From CAZOOM01 sp964460795 (GTDB lineage: Bacteria > Omnitrophota > Omnitrophia > Omnitrophales > Aquincolibacteriaceae): 64,000 bases of DNA. The notes below the pieces were generated by a model that was given only the letters and a program-made list of their open reading frames with translations, was not told the origin of the DNA and did no database searches. Below are positions 52,571 to 61,266 of this stretch, piece after piece. Position 1 is the stretch's first letter. Each line of letters begins with the position of its first letter. The stretch lies in NCBI GenBank assembly GCA_964460795.1, contig CAYWRU010000007.1, positions 1 through 64,000 on the forward strand, in the 5' to 3' direction. A program made the translations under genes and the position numbers.

Positions 52571-53863
52571 ATGGAATACGACCTTTATAAAAAAAAGAAT
52601 TGCCGATACTGTGAGGCGCCGCTGCCGGGTGCTTTTCTGGAGCTTGGCGCGCAGCCTTTGGCGAATAATCTGCTATCCAAGGATGAACTTGCGCGAGAGC
52701 CTTTTCAGTGCCCTTTGAGTCTGGTCTTTTGTCCCAAGTGTTTCTTAGTCCAACTTTCCCATGTGGTTCCTCCGGAGAAAATGTTTTCGCATTATCTTTA
52801 TGTAAGTTCGACCACGCAAACTTTCCGCGATCATTTTGCCGCCTATGCCCGGACGCTGAAAAATAAGCTGATCTCCTCGATCGAAAAACCCTTGGCGGTG
52901 GACATTGGAAGTAACGATGGTTTGCTGGTTTCTTGCTATATGAAGGAAGGATTCCGATCTCTTGGTGTGGACCCGGCAAAAAATCTGGCGGATGAAGCAA
53001 ATCAAAAAGGTTTTAAGACTCTGAATCGTTTTTTTGATGCGAACTGCGTGGAGGAGATTTTAAAGACTGAAGGTCCGGCACACGTGGTGAGCGGTAACAA
53101 TGTTTTTGCTCACATCGATGATATTGCCAGTGTCTGCCGAAATGTTCACACCCTTTTGGCGGATGAGGGCGTTTTCGTGATTGAATTTCCTTACCTGCTG
53201 ACCATGCTCGACACTCTCGTTTTTGACATGATTTATCACGAGCATCTTTCTTTCATCGGGGTCTTGCCGCTCCAGTCGTTGATGCGGCGATTTGGATTTG
53301 AGATTTTCGATATTGAAAAAGTTTCTTCCCACGGTGGATCGCTTCGCGTTTTTATCGGAAAGAAGAACGGACCTTATCGCCGCCAGCCCGTTGTGGATGA
53401 GTTGATTCATCTCGAAAAAAGCAGGGGATGCGACCGTTTGCCGGTGTATCAGAAATTTGCGGATGAGGTCATGCTGGTCAAAAAACATTTTACGGCTCTG
53501 ATGAAAGAACTGAAGGCTGCCGGTAAATCGATTGTAGGCTACGGAGCGCCGGCCAAGGCGAGTACCATCGCGAATTTTTACAACCTCACGCCGCGCGAGA
53601 TTGATTATGTTGTGGATGATAATCCGCTGAAGCAGGGGATGTACATTCCCGGGGCTAAAATTCCGATTCGTCCCAGCTCAGAGCTGCTCGCGAAACCCTC
53701 GGATTATGTGGTGATTTTTGCCTGGAATTTTGCAAAGGAAATCCTGTCAAAATTAAGCGGCCTTCAATCCCGTGGTACAAAATTCCTGATTCCGCTCATC
53801 GGTCCTGAGCATTTTCATGCCACGCCCCCTGCAGGATCCCCTAGGGAAGCGTTCTTTCTCTAA
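52571..53863 (+). CDS. Sugar C-methyltransferase (NDP-sugar C-methyltransferase family)
   Basis: About 430 residues in three parts: an N-terminal zinc domain with C-R-Y-C (residues 13-16) and F-C-P-K-C; a SAM-binding domain with VDIGSNDGLLVSCY; and a C-terminal domain with VGYGAPAKASTIANFY and YVVDDNPLKQGMYIPG. This is the layout of TylC3/NovU-type enzymes that methylate carbon of NDP-ketosugars. It fits the upstream epimerase, cupin and SDR as a branched-sugar pathway for surface polysaccharide. Confidence 0.85.
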   Translation: MEYDLYKKKNCRYCEAPLPGAFLELGAQPLANNLLSKDELAREPFQCPLSLVFCPKCFLVQLSHVVPPEKMFSHYLYVSSTTQTFRDHFAAYARTLKNKLISSIEKPLAVDIGSNDGLLVSCYMKEGFRSLGVDPAKNLADEANQKGFKTLNRFFDANCVEEILKTEGPAHVVSGNNVFAHIDDIASVCRNVHTLLADEGVFVIEFPYLLTMLDTLVFDMIYHEHLSFIGVLPLQSLMRRFGFEIFDIEKVSSHGGSLRVFIGKKNGPYRRQPVVDELIHLEKSRGCDRLPVYQKFADEVMLVKKHFTALMKELKAAGKSIVGYGAPAKASTIANFYNLTPREIDYVVDDNPLKQGMYIPGAKIPIRPSSELLAKPSDYVVIFAWNFAKEILSKLSGLQSRGTKFLIPLIGPEHFHATPPAGSPREAFFL

Positions 53864-54049
53864 ATATTTCCGGCGCTTCACAGCTTTTTACCCTATTTGA
53901 TAACAATCCATAGCAGGGTCGTCATCGATCGACTTATTCATAAATGCATGATTCCCATCAAAAAATAATCTTTTGGGCTCTTGAGACTCGCTCAGGCATG
54001 TGGTACCTTTTCGCATGCTTTTTCTCTCTACAATAAGGACTTCTCCTGA

Positions 54050-57000
54050 ATGAACTCAAAATATCTTAAAGGCTTCCGCCGGATCATTGCGGCCGTGGTG
54101 TCTCTTTCCTTAATAGTTCCGTCTCCGGCATATGCTTTACGTTTCCCCAGCTTAAAAACGGAAACCCCCGGCACTCAAAAAAATCGCGCCGAACTACGTC
54201 AGGATCTTGAAGGTTTAGGAATCAAGGTGCTGCCTTCTGAGATGCGGCAACCGCCTGCGGATCGCAGCTTGCAGATAGCAGATGTCAGCGGGCGAAAAGT
54301 AAGCGTGCCAGTACGCCCGTCAGCCAGTGCACCAGTGTCTGAACAGTCAGCAAGCATGCAGGCTCACAGGTTCACGGACCCACGGGCTCACGCAAAGCGA
54401 TCCGTCCCACCCGCAAAAAATCTAGGGGACGGTCTGGTTCGACAAGCTCACCACCATCCCGAGCAAAGTAGAGGGGCTGAGCGAAGTCGAAGGGCCGAAG
54501 TGCGGGAAATAAGTGCATCAGTACGCCAGTCAGCCAGTGAGCCAGAGTTTGAACAATTAGCAAGCGTACAGGCTCACGGGTTCACGGGCTCACGGGCTAA
54601 CTCAGAGCGCTCCGAAGTGCGACAACCAAATCCAGATCACAGCCTTTGGTCCTACGGATCGATAGACCCGGAGGGATCTCAGATAGGCAAAACTGGCGGC
54701 TTGTCGCGCCGCAAAGCAATTTTCCGCATAGCAACCGCAACAGCGTTTGCAGCTGTGTCTTCAGGCTTCCCCTTATCTGCTCCGGCGGGTATTGAGCGTG
54801 TAGTTTATGATGAAAAAGAACTCAAAGAACATTTGAAGGACCTCATAGATCAACTTAATAATCCTCAAAGTCATGCAGATGTCATTGATCAGATGATGAA
54901 AATACCAGATCCAATAGGGGCTCTCTTATTAGAGGCTTTGGAAGCACGGAAAGAAATTAATGTCCGTATCGGACTTCTTAAGACTTTAGGGCGATTAGGA
55001 GAAACTAGGGCGATGTCCTATGCAGAACAATTTCTTGAAGGATTTCCCAGTACAGATATGAAAACGAATCAACACTTTAAAGAAGCAGGGGAGGAATATT
55101 TTAGGATATTAGGTGCTAGAGCCATTTCAGGATTTTTGCGCATGCTAAAATCTTCCAAAGAAGAGACCGCTTTTTTTGCAGTGAATCAACTGGGTCAATT
55201 TGATCGACCAGAATTAATTAATCCACTTGTTGATGTGTTTCTCGATCCGGGAATATTTCCTCGGATCCGGGGTATTGCGGCGCTGATACTTGGAGAAAAA
55301 GGAAAAGAGAATCAGGCCGAATTTCTGACGGATTTATTTCTAAAAGAAGCGCCTAGCGCTGATGAATATTTACTTGAATACATCTTGCGTGCTTTGGGCG
55401 AAATAGGTTCCCCAAGAGCTGCAGACTTTCTCCTTGCCACAGCTCAAAGTGCACACCTGCAAGCTCGCAAAGTTGCTTTAACTCAACTTCAGTGGATCTC
55501 AGATCCGCGGATTGGACCAGCACTCATAGATACTTTAGAGCGTCTGCCTCTTACTGAAATCGAATATCGAGCCGGGATTATGCAGGTGCTGGGGGCTCGC
55601 AAGGTCAAGCAAGCGCTTCCACGGCTCCTTTTATCCTTGAAGGAAAATGATCTGGTGATTCGTAAAAATGCGCTTCAAGCCCTTTGCCAAATTCAGGAGC
55701 CATCATCGGGTGAAGTGCTTTATCAGGAATTCTCAACTATTGCGCCAACAACAGCAGAAAATATAGAGCTGTTGAAAATTCTTGGCATAGCTTTGGGTAA
55801 GATGAAGATTAAGAAGGCCTTTTCTAAAATGGTTCAACTTCTGGATCGTGATCCGGAAAATTTTTGTAACTTTTTTAGTCCTCTAGTGGAGTTCGATGCG
55901 CTTGGAGCTTTTCCTGTTTTAGAAAAAGCTGCCCGGAACCTGTGGGTGAATTTGTATGCAAAGGAAAGTGCGATTCTTGCTCTGGGAAGGATTCCGGACG
56001 AGCGTGCCTTAAAATTACTTCTCACCTTATTGAGATACCGCAGTGTCAAAGAAATGAAAGTGGTGCGGGATGCATTATCCCTTTTACCTAAAGAAATTAT
56101 TTCAAAAGTGGTTCTTCAGATATTTGATAGTCAGTTGCATGATGTAGCATTGAAAGCCCTTCAAATCATTCATCATAAGGATGAGGGATTGGTGCTGAAT
56201 GAGATCATCGAGCTATTACAAAAAAGAAAATCTGAAAATGGGTTGAAATCGAAGGAGGCCGAGGGTTTAAAATTACTTGAGCAATGCCGAACGCTTGAAA
56301 TCTTTCATCCCTTTCGTTATGGCTTCGGAGCTAAAGGATTTTCTCTGCTTAAAGAATTAATCCGAAATAGGGTGCGGGCTCATCCTGATCGGCGTCCTTT
56401 GGCTATTTGTATTTATCCTACCAATGATTGGAACGGAGCATTTTCTAATACACAGTCCCTCGAAGCACTGATTAGCGCAGGTTATCGAGTTATGTTTTAT
56501 GAAGCTTCGACAGTCCATGATGTCATTCGATCGATTCAAGAGGCTGCAAAGGGTCAGAAAGCATCTGTTGTGGTGGTCGGGGGGCATGGAAATCCACACG
56601 CCATTTCATTGGGCGCCGAAGATCCTAGGATCACTGAAGTCACGGACAGGGAACGGGATCATCAGATAAGTTTACGGCATCGAGAAATCTTGATCCAATC
56701 AGGCATCGGCAGTCTTTTAGAGGATGGCGGGCATATTATTTTGGAAAGCTGTTCTACGGGTCAAGGAAGAGACAAGAGTCTCAATATCGCCAATATGTTT
56801 AGAGACATTTTCCGCAGAGCTGCGGCCATCTGGTCACCCGTAAATTCCACCTCTATTAATAAGCTGCAATTTGATAAAAAGAAAAAAATTCAACGAGTCA
56901 TTTATGATGACGCCGAGCCTGAGTACCGAGCATTCCTTGACTTACATCTATTCCAACCGATTCGATCGCTCGTGGGGCCTTTGCTTGCTTCTCTCAGTAC

Positions 57001-59251
57001 GGATCAACACAATCGCTCCGAAGTACGGGAAAAGGCGGTACACAGTACAAAGTCTTCAGTCCTCAGGGTGCCAGTTGCCAGTGTGCCAGAGTCTGAACAA
57101 TTAGCAAACATACAGGCTCACAGGTTCACTGGCCCACGGGTTAACTCAGAGCGCTCTGAGGTGCGGGAAATTAGTGTGCCAGTACGCCCGTCAGCCAGTG
57201 CACCAGTGTCTGAACAGTCAGCAAGCATACAGGCTCACGGGCTTACTGGCCCACGGGCTAACTCAAAGCGCTCCGTCCCACCCGCAAAAAATCAAGGGGA
57301 CGGCACTCGAAGACGTGCCGAAGTCCGCCAGCCCGGTTGGGCTGGCAAGACTGATGGCTCGCCTCTGGAAGAGGCGGCCGAAGTGCGGACGGCGGTTTCG
57401 CGCCGTATCCAGTTTAGATCTGTCCGAGGTTCGGAATCTGTTTTAATGCCGGAACGGGCAAATACCGCTGTGGTGCTGAACCAAGTGATTTTTTTTGGGA
57501 AAGATTATGATGCCGTTCTTTCCTTCGGACCTCGCGGCCCGCGCGGCTTGAGAGCCTCACTCACGTATAGTGATTCTGCTCAAAGAGGTGTGTCGATGCG
57601 CCTTAAAGCCTCTTGGCCTGGTCATCCCCAAGTCTCTAGTTTTGAAGTGCACGGACAGAAGGTCAATATAGAATGGATTCGCTCTCGTCGAAACCCCTAC
57701 GCAAAATTCTTCAATATAGATGCCGGTAATCTGCCTTACATAGTTGGCCATTCGTATGAGCAGGACTCATTAAGAGACGCCGCGCGAACGCAAAGGGCCG
57801 AAGTGCGAAGCGATTCAAGTATTGTTCAGCGAGCTGCTTCGTTGTCGGAAGAATTAAAGGGGGTTCAGTGGTGGACTTGGGATCAATTGTCAGAGATGCA
57901 GAAAGCTTTTCCTGATCCTTATATAAAACAACGGGTAAGACGTGTGGACCTCAAATTGAAGCAGCCCAATCCTCGAGATCAAGGCGCTCCCGAGGTTGAG
58001 AACAAAGTGATGCTTCGTTGGGCAAAAAACAGAAAACAGATGACCCTTATTTCCGATATACAGGTTCCGGTAGAGAATCGAGAATCCGATCGTGATCATT
58101 GGAGAAAGCGCATTTATTTGCGGCTCAATCCCAACAGTCATCGGTTTTCTCATCTTTGGCGGTACAAAACATATGAACCTAAGGTCGAAGAAGGACATTT
58201 CCGAGGATTGAGTTCGGATCAACTCGAGGCTATTGGAATCAACCGGGAGAAACAAGAATTTTATCTACGTTTTCATCTTTCAGGCACTCCTCAGGAACAA
58301 CAAATTCAATTGCTCAATCTTCGGCTGCTTGCTAATGATGAAATTTTTGGGGCGGGACATTTGACCGCGATTGTGACAGCGGGGGGAGTTGGACCGCAAG
58401 AAATTCTGCCTCTTAAAGGCTCCAAAGTCCTTTCTATCAAAAGAGAATATTTAAGGGAATTCTTAAGAAATGATTCAGATGCCATTTATAAAGACATGGA
58501 AGTCTTTCGCCCGCGTGCCGAAGTGCGGGGATTTGATGATTTGGTAGACGAAGGACCTCTCTGGTCTTCGGTAAAATCCAGCGGGGTGGAAGCTGGAGGC
58601 ATCATTGATACCACAGCGGAGACAGGGGCTGCGGATGAGGCGGCAAAACGGACGGGTAACTTTCGGAGAGTTCGTGATGAATCCATGCCAACTTTCTACG
58701 GCAGTCTTCTTCGCCAGGATGAATATTTAAATCGTTCCGAAGTTCGTTTGAAAGTCGCGACGTCTTCAGTGGCGGCGCATGCGATGAGTATTACGGGGCT
58801 GACGGCAGGAACGGACGATTTTTATGTGGTCAGTTCCGGAGCAATTGAAAAGGGAATGATCCCCGTGGGGGGCGCGCTCAAACTTTCCATGATTGCGATC
58901 GCCAGTCGATCAGAACTTCGCGAAGCCATTCAGCATTACAATTTATATTTGAGGCCGGACGGAGCGCCGGAGGTTCTCATGGCGGAATCGGCGCGTCAGG
59001 CCGTGGACATGGCGCGGAGCGAAATCCGAAGGCTTCAGGCAGCCGGAAAAATTTCGTTCCGGGCAAAGACTTTTGGGCTCATCATGGATTTAACAACCGT
59101 TGATGCGGATGAACTCAGGAGAATCCTTCCGGACGCCTATGTGAATATCCTTGAGCCCATGCTGGAACGAATGGCAGGCATCGTGGGAATGGTCTCGCAA
59201 AAACTCGCCGAATGGCGCGCGCAGTTTAAAGCTGTGAGCGCATCGGCATAA
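54050..59251 (+). CDS. Second giant RSEVR protein with HEAT repeats and caspase-like dyad
   Basis: 1733 residues. The signal peptide ends near PAYA. Then come RAELR (54185), a linker with two of four copies of a PVRPSASAPVSEQSAS-type repeat, an internal twin-arginine-like segment GGLSRRKAIF with a hydrophobic stretch (54690-54790), and HEAT-like repeats (about 54900-56300). A caspase-like domain follows with VVVVGGHGN (His at 56585-56587) and ILESCSTGQG (Cys at 56750-56752). After more linkers, four smaller modules of unknown type are each set off by RSEVR-like motifs (57314 to 59029). Architecture and motif match the gene at 8296, so both belong to one system. Function is unassigned. A secreted protease or self-processing precursor is possible. 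Confidence 0.8.
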   Translation: MNSKYLKGFRRIIAAVVSLSLIVPSPAYALRFPSLKTETPGTQKNRAELRQDLEGLGIKVLPSEMRQPPADRSLQIADVSGRKVSVPVRPSASAPVSEQSASMQAHRFTDPRAHAKRSVPPAKNLGDGLVRQAHHHPEQSRGAERSRRAEVREISASVRQSASEPEFEQLASVQAHGFTGSRANSERSEVRQPNPDHSLWSYGSIDPEGSQIGKTGGLSRRKAIFRIATATAFAAVSSGFPLSAPAGIERVVYDEKELKEHLKDLIDQLNNPQSHADVIDQMMKIPDPIGALLLEALEARKEINVRIGLLKTLGRLGETRAMSYAEQFLEGFPSTDMKTNQHFKEAGEEYFRILGARAISGFLRMLKSSKEETAFFAVNQLGQFDRPELINPLVDVFLDPGIFPRIRGIAALILGEKGKENQAEFLTDLFLKEAPSADEYLLEYILRALGEIGSPRAADFLLATAQSAHLQARKVALTQLQWISDPRIGPALIDTLERLPLTEIEYRAGIMQVLGARKVKQALPRLLLSLKENDLVIRKNALQALCQIQEPSSGEVLYQEFSTIAPTTAENIELLKILGIALGKMKIKKAFSKMVQLLDRDPENFCNFFSPLVEFDALGAFPVLEKAARNLWVNLYAKESAILALGRIPDERALKLLLTLLRYRSVKEMKVVRDALSLLPKEIISKVVLQIFDSQLHDVALKALQIIHHKDEGLVLNEIIELLQKRKSENGLKSKEAEGLKLLEQCRTLEIFHPFRYGFGAKGFSLLKELIRNRVRAHPDRRPLAICIYPTNDWNGAFSNTQSLEALISAGYRVMFYEASTVHDVIRSIQEAAKGQKASVVVVGGHGNPHAISLGAEDPRITEVTDRERDHQISLRHREILIQSGIGSLLEDGGHIILESCSTGQGRDKSLNIANMFRDIFRRAAAIWSPVNSTSINKLQFDKKKKIQRVIYDDAEPEYRAFLDLHLFQPIRSLVGPLLASLSTDQHNRSEVREKAVHSTKSSVLRVPVASVPESEQLANIQAHRFTGPRVNSERSEVREISVPVRPSASAPVSEQSASIQAHGLTGPRANSKRSVPPAKNQGDGTRRRAEVRQPGWAGKTDGSPLEEAAEVRTAVSRRIQFRSVRGSESVLMPERANTAVVLNQVIFFGKDYDAVLSFGPRGPRGLRASLTYSDSAQRGVSMRLKASWPGHPQVSSFEVHGQKVNIEWIRSRRNPYAKFFNIDAGNLPYIVGHSYEQDSLRDAARTQRAEVRSDSSIVQRAASLSEELKGVQWWTWDQLSEMQKAFPDPYIKQRVRRVDLKLKQPNPRDQGAPEVENKVMLRWAKNRKQMTLISDIQVPVENRESDRDHWRKRIYLRLNPNSHRFSHLWRYKTYEPKVEEGHFRGLSSDQLEAIGINREKQEFYLRFHLSGTPQEQQIQLLNLRLLANDEIFGAGHLTAIVTAGGVGPQEILPLKGSKVLSIKREYLREFLRNDSDAIYKDMEVFRPRAEVRGFDDLVDEGPLWSSVKSSGVEAGGIIDTTAETGAADEAAKRTGNFRRVRDESMPTFYGSLLRQDEYLNRSEVRLKVATSSVAAHAMSITGLTAGTDDFYVVSSGAIEKGMIPVGGALKLSMIAIASRSELREAIQHYNLYLRPDGAPEVLMAESARQAVDMARSEIRRLQAAGKISFRAKTFGLIMDLTTVDADELRRILPDAYVNILEPMLERMAGIVGMVSQKLAEWRAQFKAVSASA
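54302..54600. repeat. Two ~95-bp linker repeats with an embedded palindrome
   Basis: Copies at about 54302-54400 and 54512-54600 share GTACGCCAGTCAGCCAGTG-like starts, AGCAAGC-TACAGGCTCAC middles and CACGGGCTCACG ends. Between them lies TTCGAC...GCTCA...TGAGC...GTCGAA (54436-54493), a common dispersed palindrome, read in frame up to RAEVR (54491-54505). Confidence 0.75.
57065..57300. repeat. Two further copies of the ~95-bp linker repeat
   Basis: Copies at about 57065-57150 and 57175-57265 closely match those at 54302 and 54512. RSEVR (57152-57166) lies between them, and the sequence after the last copy (GTCCCACCCGCAAAAAAT) repeats that at 54407. Confidence 0.75.
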
Positions 59252-59271
59252 AAATCCTCAAACAGGGACGA

Positions 59272-59362
59272 GTAGGCTGAAGGCAGTTGGCCGTAGGCGG
59301 TAGTGATCGATCCGGATTTTATTTTCGACCTTCTTTTGCCTACTGCTTACAGCCTACGATTT
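59272..59362. repeat. Degenerate palindromic element (GTAGGC/GCCTAC words)
   Basis: TAGGCTGAAGGCAGTTGGCC and GTAGGCGGTAGTG on the left face GCCTACTGCTTACAGCCTAC on the right. It may terminate the giant gene's transcript. Confidence 0.7.
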
Positions 59363-59480
59363 TCTTTAGGTCGTATTTTTGTCACACTTCTGTGTCAGAT
59401 TTTCTCAATAAAAACATTGTTGCGTCTCCCTCATTTTTCTTTCTCCTTGCAAATCAATAAGTTGCATCCAAATTAAAATC

Positions 59481-59496
59481 TGGCACGGCGTTTGAA
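59481..59496 (+). promoter_or_regulatory. Possible sigma-54-type promoter of hsp20
   Basis: CTGGCACGGCGTTTGAA keeps the TGGCACG -24 element and a TTG at -12, but has A instead of C after it. It lies about 50 bases before the start codon, an appropriate distance. Confidence 0.4.
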
Positions 59497-59546
59497 TAAC
59501 TTTGGGCAGGACTTAAAAATAACCAAACAATATCAAGGAGGCTACT

Positions 59547-60008
59547 ATGTATCTCATTAAAAGAAATTCTCAAAACTACTCGGATCCTTTTAATTTGCTC
59601 GCCGATCTTCAGGAAGATTTTAACCGGATCTTCTCAGGCTCGCTCAGGCGTGTCCGAGATCAGGAAGGAGTTTCCGGATTCTTTGCGCCGGATATCGAAC
59701 TGAGTGAAGATTCGAGTCAATATGTGCTCAAAGCAGATTTACCCGGAGTCAGCAAAGACGAAGTCTCGCTGAATTTCACGGGCAATGTGCTTGAGATCAA
59801 GGGATCACGAAAAGTGGAGCGCGAGCGAAAAGAGAAGGGGATCTATCATTCGGAATGCCGTTACGGGAGTTTTCAGAGAGTCATTGAATTCCCGACCGAA
59901 GTCCAATCGGACAAGGCCAAGGCAACCTATAAGGATGGGGTCCTTGAGCTTGTGGTCCCCAAAAGTGAGAGCGCCAAACCCAAACAGATTCAAATTGATG
60001 TAAAGTAA
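59547..60008 (+). CDS. Hsp20 family small heat-shock protein
   Basis: 153 residues. The alpha-crystallin domain (about 45-150) has APDIELSEDSSQYVLKADLPG, EVSLNFTGNVLEIKGSRKVE and the late ATYKDGVLELVVPK. A C-terminal tail (PKQIQID) carries the I-x-I-type motif used for oligomer assembly. AGGAGG lies six bases before the ATG. It is a cytosolic holdase chaperone. A strong terminator follows at once. Confidence 0.95.
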   Translation: MYLIKRNSQNYSDPFNLLADLQEDFNRIFSGSLRRVRDQEGVSGFFAPDIELSEDSSQYVLKADLPGVSKDEVSLNFTGNVLEIKGSRKVERERKEKGIYHSECRYGSFQRVIEFPTEVQSDKAKATYKDGVLELVVPKSESAKPKQIQIDVK

Positions 60009-60012
60009 TCCC

Positions 60013-60059
60013 AAAAGGGGACAGGCTACTTTTCTTCAAAAGTAGCCTGTCCCCCTTTT
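60013..60059 (+). terminator. Strong rho-independent terminator after hsp20
   Basis: AAAAGGGGACAGGCTACTTT and its complement form a stem of about 20 base pairs with one bulged C, a CTTC loop and a terminal TTTT. Its GGGGACAGGCTAC core resembles dispersed repeats of other genomes, so it could also be a mobile palindrome acting as terminator. Confidence 0.85.
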
Positions 60060-60142
60060 GCTTGGGTTGAAAAGCACGCCAGAAAAGATTAAAATGCCCA
60101 CCTCTTGATCTTACCAACCGGCTAGCACTAGAAGGATGTTTT

Positions 60143-61246
60143 ATGAATACCGCAACTCAGCAACGAGTCTATAACTTCAACCCTGGACCCGCAGCGCTTC
60201 CGCTTTCTGTTTTGGAAAAAATGCAGGAAGAGCTCCTCAATTACCGAGGCACCGGCATGTCGGTCATGGAAATGACTCACCGATCCAAGGAATTTGAAGC
60301 GATCCTGGAAAGTTCGAAGACTCTGATGCGTCAACTTCTGAATATCCCGGAGAATTATGAAATCCTCTGGCTTCAGGGCGGGGCACGGCTCCAATTTGCC
60401 ATGATTCCCATGAATCTTTATATTGAGGGAAAGCCGGTTGATATGATTCATACCGGAGAATGGTCCAAGCAGGCCATCGCAGAACTCAAAAAAGTTGCAA
60501 CCTATCGGCTTGCGGGAACCAGCGAGCCAGAGAAATTTACCCGCCTTCCGGATCCTTCTGAAATTAAATTTAATCCCGATGCCTCGTATGTCCATTTGGT
60601 TTCCAATAATACGATTTATGGAAGTCAGTGGAAGCAGTATCCGGACACAGGAAATGTTCCTCTTGTCGGGGATATGACCTCGGATATTTTATCGCGCCCC
60701 ATTGATGTGAGCCGTTTTGGACTTATTTTTGCCAGTGCGCAAAAAAATCTTGGAATCGCAGGAGTCACTTGCGTCATCATTCGCAAGGATTTGCTCGGCC
60801 GCTCTAAAGATAATTTGCCGGTCATGCTCCACTACGGTGAACAGGTAAAAGGAAATTCTCTGGTCAATACGTGCCCGACCTTTGCGATTTATGCGGCAAA
60901 TCTTGTCTGCGAATGGCTGCGGGATCAGGGTGGTGTGGCAGTGATTCAGAAGATCAATGAAGAAAAGGCCCGCATGCTTTACGAATTGATTGATGCAAGT
61001 GGGCTTTATCAATGTCCCGTAAGAAAACAAGACCGGTCCGTAATGAATGTGGTCTTTACTTTGAAAAAAGGCGGCGAAGAGCTTGAAAAAGTGTTTTTAT
61101 CAGAGGCTAAAAAACGCTCGCTCGCAGGTTTGAAAGGTCACCGTTCTGTGGGGGGATTCCGCGCCTCGATTTACAATGCCATGCCGCTTGAAGGCGTGAA
61201 GGCGCTGGCAGAATTCATGAAAGATTTTGACCGGAAAAACGCCTAA
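60143..61246 (+). CDS. serC: Phosphoserine aminotransferase
   Basis: 367 residues matching SerC: YNFNPGPAALPLSVLEKMQ at the start, GTGMSVMEMTHRSKEF, the PLP lysine in SAQKNLGIAGVTC, and the C-terminal GHRSVGGFRASIYNAMP for phosphate binding. It converts 3-phosphohydroxypyruvate to phosphoserine in serine synthesis (and may act in pyridoxal synthesis). It stands alone here without serA. Confidence 0.95.
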   Translation: MNTATQQRVYNFNPGPAALPLSVLEKMQEELLNYRGTGMSVMEMTHRSKEFEAILESSKTLMRQLLNIPENYEILWLQGGARLQFAMIPMNLYIEGKPVDMIHTGEWSKQAIAELKKVATYRLAGTSEPEKFTRLPDPSEIKFNPDASYVHLVSNNTIYGSQWKQYPDTGNVPLVGDMTSDILSRPIDVSRFGLIFASAQKNLGIAGVTCVIIRKDLLGRSKDNLPVMLHYGEQVKGNSLVNTCPTFAIYAANLVCEWLRDQGGVAVIQKINEEKARMLYELIDASGLYQCPVRKQDRSVMNVVFTLKKGGEELEKVFLSEAKKRSLAGLKGHRSVGGFRASIYNAMPLEGVKALAEFMKDFDRKNA

Positions 61247-61266
61247 CTGAGTCGGAGTATTGATTC

